NCBI GenBank assembly: GCA_026874595.1
Contig: CM049308.1
Coordinates: 17,110,001-17,174,000 of the forward strand
Reading direction: 5' to 3'
DNA length: 64,000 bases
Source of the DNA: Sipunculus nudus
Lineage: Eukaryota; Annelida; Sipuncula; Golfingiida; Sipunculidae
The translations under genes and the position numbers were made by a program. This document shows positions 60,401 to 64,000 of the stretch, one piece after another. Within the stretch, counting starts at the first letter, position 1, and each line of letters starts with the position of its first letter. The notes under the pieces were generated by a model that did no database searches, had not been told where the DNA came from, and saw only the letters and a list, made by a program, of their open reading frames with translations.

Positions 60401-63400
60401 GAAAGTTGGTTCCTATGAAGGTTAATTAAAAAATTTAGCAAGGGTGTCCCTCATAAAAGTGTGGATGGAATTCATTGGAGTCCAAAATCCAAAATGGCTG
60501 CCATCAGTCATTTTGAATTGTCTTCAAGGTTTGGCACACAGTACTGTTCAGTACATGGAGAATGGGGGTTTTGGGTCGAAAAATTCATATTTGATGTAAA
60601 ATTTCCGATTTGACCTATTGTGACCTGAAAACTTAAGATGGCTGGAGATGTTAATTTTTTCAAAAAGGCCATTGCCTCTCAAACCTGGCGTAGGACCTCC
60701 AAAATTAGGTCTAGTGGTTTTTTATACCATGGATTGCTGAAGAAGACCCAACTATACTTCTGTACACGAGTGTAAACAACAGTGGACCGGTCGCGATCAC
60801 AGGAGTCAACATAAACATAGCGGGTGGGAATCGCGGGTTGGCTAGAACATCTGTTAATCAGAAGATGCCCTTAATGACTTGGCCTCAAAGCTGAAATACA
60901 TGTTCCCGCTTGCTTAAATATTGCATGTTGTAACTTCTTTTCACGCATACATCTCATTGCTGACTAAATTATTTTTCCTTGCATACAGAAAAAATTTAAA
61001 TAACTTTAATAAGTTTATAACTTTTATAAAAAATCATAAGTGGTGTCATTATTCAAATCAAATGAAGTACATCTGAGATTTCAAAGAGGATAGTAAATAT
61101 GAAATATGATCAAACGCTTAAAAATTCATATAATTTTGAAAGCCGACGTTTTGATTTGTGCTCGTAAACTCTGTTAATACATTGAAACTGTCTTTTTTAC
61201 AGTTTAAACGCTATAACTTCCAGTCTAAATCCCACAGTGTTAAAGTATACCGGTCTAAATTAGATGTGCACTATTTTTTACAATACATATCATCAATATT
61301 ATCTTGACTGAGCCGTCTTTACGACTTTGCAACATCATATACTTTTATATAATCTTCCCATTCACGCTTCTGCACTTTGAGTTGATCCACAAATGAGGAA
61401 CAGATTACTTTTATCTAATTCCTTTGAGGATTTTTATAAAATAAAACATCTATTTCAATACGTCTGAATAAAAGTTGTTAAAAAATTACGAAATATCTTC
61501 ACAACTTAATTTCTCGACATGGAGCTACATTTTATTAAACATAATAGTTAAGACCATGTGCGAACAAGCACTAAAATATTTATCTAATATTCACATTTAG
61601 CTTATTAAATCCTAATATAATATGTCTTTATTTTTTATTTAGGTTTCGAAGTTTGGAACTCAGTGTTAAAGAATTCTGATTAGTCAGGATACCCACTTGA
61701 AAGGGGACCCCATTGGCATAGACATCTGGACTTTGATCGTATAGGACAAGTTCGGGCTTTCACGGTTACTCCAACGGTTTTGCGAATGGGATTCCCCTAA
61801 TATCTAAATAAAAATTCACAAAACATACCCATAGAGCATCGGATCACTATTAGCCTATTGTAAAGGCTGTTTGACAAATATGGAAAAATGGTCTTTCTTA
61901 TCTTAAATTCGAAGGCCATTTTAGATTGTAGAGTAATGATCGATCGAATCACCAATTTTGCGTAAAATATGAATGTCATTACCCAAAAAATCCTCACAAA
62001 GCCAGAAATGCTAAAATTTGCCGGCCATCTGTGATTATCGGGGGATAATTGGTCAAATTTCAATTTTACCATAGACCAAACTGGACAAAATGCCACAACG
62101 TCAGACAGCCGTCGATTTGGGGTTCGAACCTATAGGTATTCACACTCATTTTTGCTGGGGACCTACCAACTTAATATTCACTTAACATTCAAAAATACTT
62201 CGAATGAAGTTGTAATGGATGTATGACGAATATGAAAAAAGGAAGCCTTTGGGTGCTTAAAATCTTTGATTCATAGGCAAAAACATGTCGAATCATGAAT
62301 TTAAAAAAAAACAAAATACTCATAAATTCCTGGACCCCAGAATCCATATATTGATCATTATTGCAAAACAAATCATTGAAAAAATATATTTCAAAATGGC
62401 AATTTTAGATTCCCACCGTTTTCGCTAGGAAATCCATCTTAAAGTTTTAAATTAACTTTCATAAAAAAACAAGTTCCTAAGAAAGAAACCTTTGCTTTCC
62501 AAGGTCTTGGCAATCTCAAAATAAAAAAAACAAACAAACAAAAAACATACAAATAAAATGTTTACCTTGTAAAGCTATTCTTCCATTTATTCCTCAATTG
62601 ACTCTGTAATTTGCACCACGACCATTTTTTAATGCAGCGATGCAACGTTTTGCTACTGATTTGTGTGACCCTTCTCCAGACTTCAAGCTCCTCTTTCATT
62701 TTGGAATATTAAGATCCACGTAAGTATTTTCAGAACGTTTATGACTTACTTGATACTGGCGGGTGAGGCCGCAGCACTTGCGCATGTCCCACACGTAAGC
62801 ACCACATGGTTAGAGATACACACACCGGAGCATTTTGTGAGTCCCGCATCAATAAAGACCATGGATTGTGAAGTCGTAGTATCTGTGTTTTCTGTCCCTG
62901 TTGGTATATCATACCATATTTTTTAGCATAGAACAGAAACAAACTAGTAATATAAAGAGAGAACCATGATGACACACTATGTTTTGTTTGTTCAAAAGTT
63001 CGTGTCCAGTGAACTTTGGCATTTTTTTTTCAATTGTGTACAACCTTTGATCATGGCATTAGTTTGACAAATTTGAAAAAAAAAAAATGTCTTTCTTATC
63101 TTAAATTCGGCGGCAATCTTGGATTGTAGGGACATAATCGAATCACAAATACGACGTAAAAGGTAAATATCCCTTTATATCCAAAAAAAAACCCTTCAAT
63201 ACCAAATAGCTAAAATTCACCAGCCATCTTGGATTATATTATTGGTCACAATAGTGACGGCCTTGTTATATAAAAAGAGACCCAAGATGTGGTTTTGTGG
63301 TGAAAGCCCTCCTGCAGATATTGAAATAATATAAAAACTACGCTAATGATGAAAAATAACACATAACTGATTAGTTTGAAATATCGCTCGCACGAGGTCT

Positions 63401-63568
63401 TTCAAGTAAAGGAAAATGGTATAGCTTTATGTGACTTCTATACAACTTTAACGCCCAGATGAAGGAATACCTACCTCCGATAACGAAGGAATCCCTCTTA
63501 AATCTTTTCAAAACATTCAAGCCGCACACCACGTTGACGGACAGTAAGATAACGACCAACATCTTCAT
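48050..63568 (-). CDS. Secreted serine protease homologue (pseudoprotease) with nine-cysteine C-terminal tail, 5 exons
   Basis: Exons on the minus strand: 63568-63475, 62897-62750, 54419-53899, 49178-49111, 48316-48050; all GT-AG, phases 1, 2, 1, 0 close, total 1098 nt (365 aa). Residues 1-16 are a signal peptide; R22-FK-R25 is a furin-type site; V29-IGGTEN matches the IVGG start of trypsin-like domains; SGWG at 141-144 and GDCGAP at 199-204 match the family's SGWG and GDSGGP. The catalytic positions differ: VVLTCGTC (63-70) in place of VVLTAAHC, E104 in place of Asp, C201 in place of Ser. I infer an inactive binding or regulatory homologue. A short Pro-rich linker and an unrecognised Cys-rich tail follow. 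A TATA box and a poly(A) signal flank the gene. Confidence 0.88.
48347..48411. repeat. (TA)n microsatellite
   Basis: TA repeat about 30 bp upstream (in transcript sense) of the gene 2 exon 5 acceptor. Confidence 0.95.
48885..49092. mobile_element. hAT-like MITE, 208 bp
   Basis: Starts CAGGGGCGGATCCAGG and ends CCTGGATCCGTTTCTG, an imperfect terminal inverted repeat of the CAGGGGCGG type known from hAT elements. Flanked by CCAAT on both sides (48880-48884 and 49093-49097). Two internal poly-G tracts. No coding capacity. Confidence 0.75.
49111..49178 (-). CDS. Gene 2 exon 4: proline-rich linker
   Basis: A 68 nt exon between TTCTATTTCAG and GTAAGT. With the split codon it encodes SPAVDAPPMTSVPGATEFPY and then KVK, ending in phase 0. 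The composition suggests a flexible linker between the protease fold and the Cys-rich tail. The phases on both sides fit exactly, which supports this small exon. Confidence 0.82.
49179..53898 (-). other. Gene 2 intron 3
   Basis: A 4.7 kb phase 1 intron. It holds a copy of the dispersed block also found in gene 1 intron 2 (49318-49620) and most of the ~280 bp repeat family (50390-53470). Small frames within it lie in repeats. Confidence 0.75.
50390..53470. repeat. ~280 bp dispersed/tandem repeat family with GGTGGCGCCACC palindrome
   Basis: Units share GACCTAATTTCAGGTTTCC, GATTCTAGGTCCAG..GTTACGAT, GGTCTCAAAAATAGA, GGTGGCGCCACC (a perfect 12 bp palindrome in some copies), CTGCAGAAACTGATG and a poly-G tract. 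Palindrome positions near 50709, 52245, 52530, 52806 and 53151. The last unit ends in GGACGGACAGACAGACGGAC. A further copy is near 37680-38160. Confidence 0.75.
53899..54419 (-). CDS. Gene 2 exon 3: remainder of serine protease homologue domain
   Basis: The largest coding exon in the window (521 nt). After GTTATTTCAG it encodes KLYSGPSKTAEGTVKEV, NKEVAIIIIERGYEL, EPVMLSGWGMTSMS, KQATCFGDCGAPVFKRNRLV and ends with AYMEDHF before GTGAGT. NKEVAII replaces NNDIALL (Asp to Glu), GDCGAP replaces GDSGGP (Ser to Cys, second Gly to Ala), and the S1-pocket Asp is Ala195. SGWG and the oxyanion-loop geometry are retained. Confidence 0.92.
55505..57710. repeat. Tandem array of about 15 units of ~147 bp with AGGTCA half-sites
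   Basis: Units begin with a TTCGG(C)AGATTTGACCTTGAA-type start near 55505, 55637, 55788, 55930, 56080, 56226, 56380, 56522, 56665, 56816, 56967, 57114, 57266, 57413 and 57555. Most carry AAGGTCAAGGTCA or GGTCAAGGTCAC, GGTTTCGAAC, a GGGACAATGAGTGTTGA/GGAACAATTGGTGTACC block and TTCAAAAGTTAT..GTTCACAA. Two unit types tend to alternate. It ends in an ACGACGTCAGACGACG stretch. Confidence 0.85.
58586..58855 (+). mobile_element. tRNA-derived SINE
   Basis: The head has an A-box TGACTCAGGGGTAGAGCG (58593-58610), an anticodon-like GGACTCAAAACCGG arm and a B-box GGGTTCGAAT (58635-58644), followed by ~200 bp of non-tRNA body (GATCTGCCCCCATCAAGG, GGACCCGCAGGTGCGG, GGGTGACACCTGG) and an A-rich end. This is the layout of RNA polymerase III-driven SINEs. 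A tRNA gene proper is unlikely because the 3' acceptor arm is not closed. Confidence 0.7.
61840..63240. repeat. Two copies of a ~190 bp CCATCTTGGATT-type repeat
   Basis: TCTTTCTTATCTTAAATTCG, GATTGTAG, AATCGAATCAC and CTAAAATT..CCGGCCATCT blocks occur in the same order at 61875-62045 and 63085-63235. They flank gene 2 exon 2, one in each adjoining intron. Confidence 0.7.
62750..62897 (-). CDS. Gene 2 exon 2: protease N-terminal barrel, catalytic His missing
   Basis: Phase 1 junction after ATACCAACAG. It encodes TENTDTTTSQSMVFIDAGL, then TKCSGVCISNHVVLTCGTC and ASAAASPASI, ending in phase 2 at GTAAGT. SMVFI...CSGVCISNHVVLT aligns with PWxVFI...CGGxLIxxxxVLTAAHC of trypsin-like enzymes. The AAH triplet reads CGT, so the catalytic histidine is gone, while the disulfide cysteine at C70 is kept. 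Confidence 0.85.
62898..63474 (-). other. Gene 2 intron 1
   Basis: A 577 bp phase 1 intron that contains the second copy of the CCATCTTGGATT-type repeat (63085-63235). Nothing else recognised. Confidence 0.75.
63475..63568 (-). CDS. Gene 2 exon 1: signal peptide, furin-type site and start of protease fold
   Basis: Encodes MKMLVVILLSVNVVCG (signal peptide), then LNVLKRFKRDSFVIG, ending in phase 1 before GTAGGT. RFKR fits R-x-K-R for proprotein convertases. In active trypsin-like zymogens cleavage falls directly before IVGG; here three residues (DSF) intervene, so the usual N-terminal insertion would not occur. The ATG at 63568 is first; a second Met two codons on would also keep the signal. 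Confidence 0.85.
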
Positions 63569-63620
63569 TCTGTGTTCGTGGTGTCTCCTGCTCAGTTCGA
63601 GTATACTTTGTGGTCTGCGC

Positions 63621-63626
63621 TTTATA
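63621..63626 (-). promoter_or_regulatory. TATA box of gene 2
   Basis: On the minus strand TTATAAAGC lies about 53 bp upstream of the gene 2 start codon. With the normal ~30 bp TATA-to-start distance this gives a 5' UTR of roughly 25 nt. It supports the choice of exon 1 and suggests an inducible or tissue-specific promoter, which is inference. Confidence 0.55.
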
Positions 63627-63629
63627 AGT

Positions 63630-64000
63630 CCTGAATAAAATGGATTCTGTTTTGTAATTGGTAATTAACGTCTTCATGAATATGGATCTCTTTTTCTTCA
63701 AACTATCAAATAGCTTATCAATTATCCTTTGTGTAAGCGATTTGGGTCAGTGAATCAATGCACTACACAGGTCTCTCAATGAAATTAGCATTTCGGCATT
63801 ACATGAGCACTGCGCATTACATAAACCTGATAGGATGTACACCGTCGGAGAGCTTTTACATTTTATATTCTGTGTCTAGAACCGGTGGATAAACAATGTC
63901 AGAATTTGGTTCAGTGAGATCGGTTAGTGGTTTAACTACAATAATTAACCATTGAGAAACCTCGAATTAAATATATGGTGCCATTAAAACTAGGAAATAG
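63630..64000. other. Upstream region of gene 2
   Basis: AT-rich promoter-proximal DNA. Apart from the TATA box at its edge I see no further defined element and no gene. Confidence 0.4.

Larger units (their letters stand above)
54420..62749 (-). other. Gene 2 intron 2, 8.3 kb
   Basis: A phase 2 intron between the two protease exons. It contains the ~147 bp array (55505-57710), a tRNA-derived SINE (58586-58855) and one copy of a CCATCTTGGATT-type repeat (61840-62050). The stretches 54430-55500, 57720-58580 and 58870-61830 hold nothing I recognise. Confidence 0.75.

Noticed and set aside
60340-60420. Inverted pair around CAACTTTCGAGAGCGAAAGTTG with a B-box-like GGATTCGATTCC on the minus strand
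   Set aside because: The hairpin is short and the tRNA arms do not form; not enough for a tRNA or SINE call.
62100-62150. B-box-like GGGTTCGAACC suggesting a tRNA gene
   Set aside because: No A-box at the right distance and no clover-leaf arms could be drawn.

Overview
The window is nuclear DNA of an animal: AT-rich, intron-rich, full of (TA)n microsatellites and poly-G tracts, and dense in dispersed non-autonomous transposons. The extracellular module set (C-type lectin, thrombospondin type 1, VWD/C8/TIL, EGF, chitin-binding peritrophin) and the style of the dispersed repeats (degenerate AGGTCA-rich arrays, repeats ending in GGACGGACGGAC runs) suggest a marine lophotrochozoan, most likely a bivalve mollusc. 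The species call is inference. No bacterial, phage, rRNA or CRISPR features were seen.

Two multi-exon genes lie tail to tail. Gene 1 (+ strand, 555-21196) has 12 exons whose splice phases all close; the joined reading frame is 2259 nt (753 codons including the final stop). It encodes a secreted mosaic protein: signal peptide, C-type lectin domain, TSP1, VWD, C8, TIL, EGF-like and two CBM14 chitin-binding domains. One codon is wrong: exon 2 carries an in-frame TAA at codon 29. Every module boundary is phase 1, so skipping exons 2-4 (the lectin cassette, 399 nt) would remove the stop and keep a secreted, in-frame protein.

Gene 2 (- strand, 63568 down to 48050) has 5 exons totalling 1098 nt (365 aa). 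It encodes a secreted trypsin-fold serine protease homologue. All three catalytic residues appear replaced (His to Thr, Asp to Glu, Ser to Cys in GDCGAP), a furin-type RFKR site stands where the zymogen cleavage would be, and an unrecognised nine-cysteine tail is carried on the last exon. A TATA box lies just upstream of the start codon and a poly(A) signal just past the stop.

The 26 kb between the genes and the large introns hold repeats: a 381 bp PIF/Harbinger-type MITE with GC-rich palindromes (11735-12115); a 2.2 kb foldback-like element with ~245 bp inverted repeats and a central ~117 bp tandem array (39781-42005); a tandem segmental duplication (32398-36344 and 38682-45056) that the foldback element interrupts; a 93 bp hairpin MITE with a perfect 9 bp target duplication (46966-47058); a 208 bp hAT-like MITE (48885-49092); a tRNA-derived SINE (58586-58855); and an array of about 15 units of ~147 bp with nuclear-receptor-like half-sites (55505-57710). 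No function linking the two genes can be shown from sequence; both products look secreted and extracellular.
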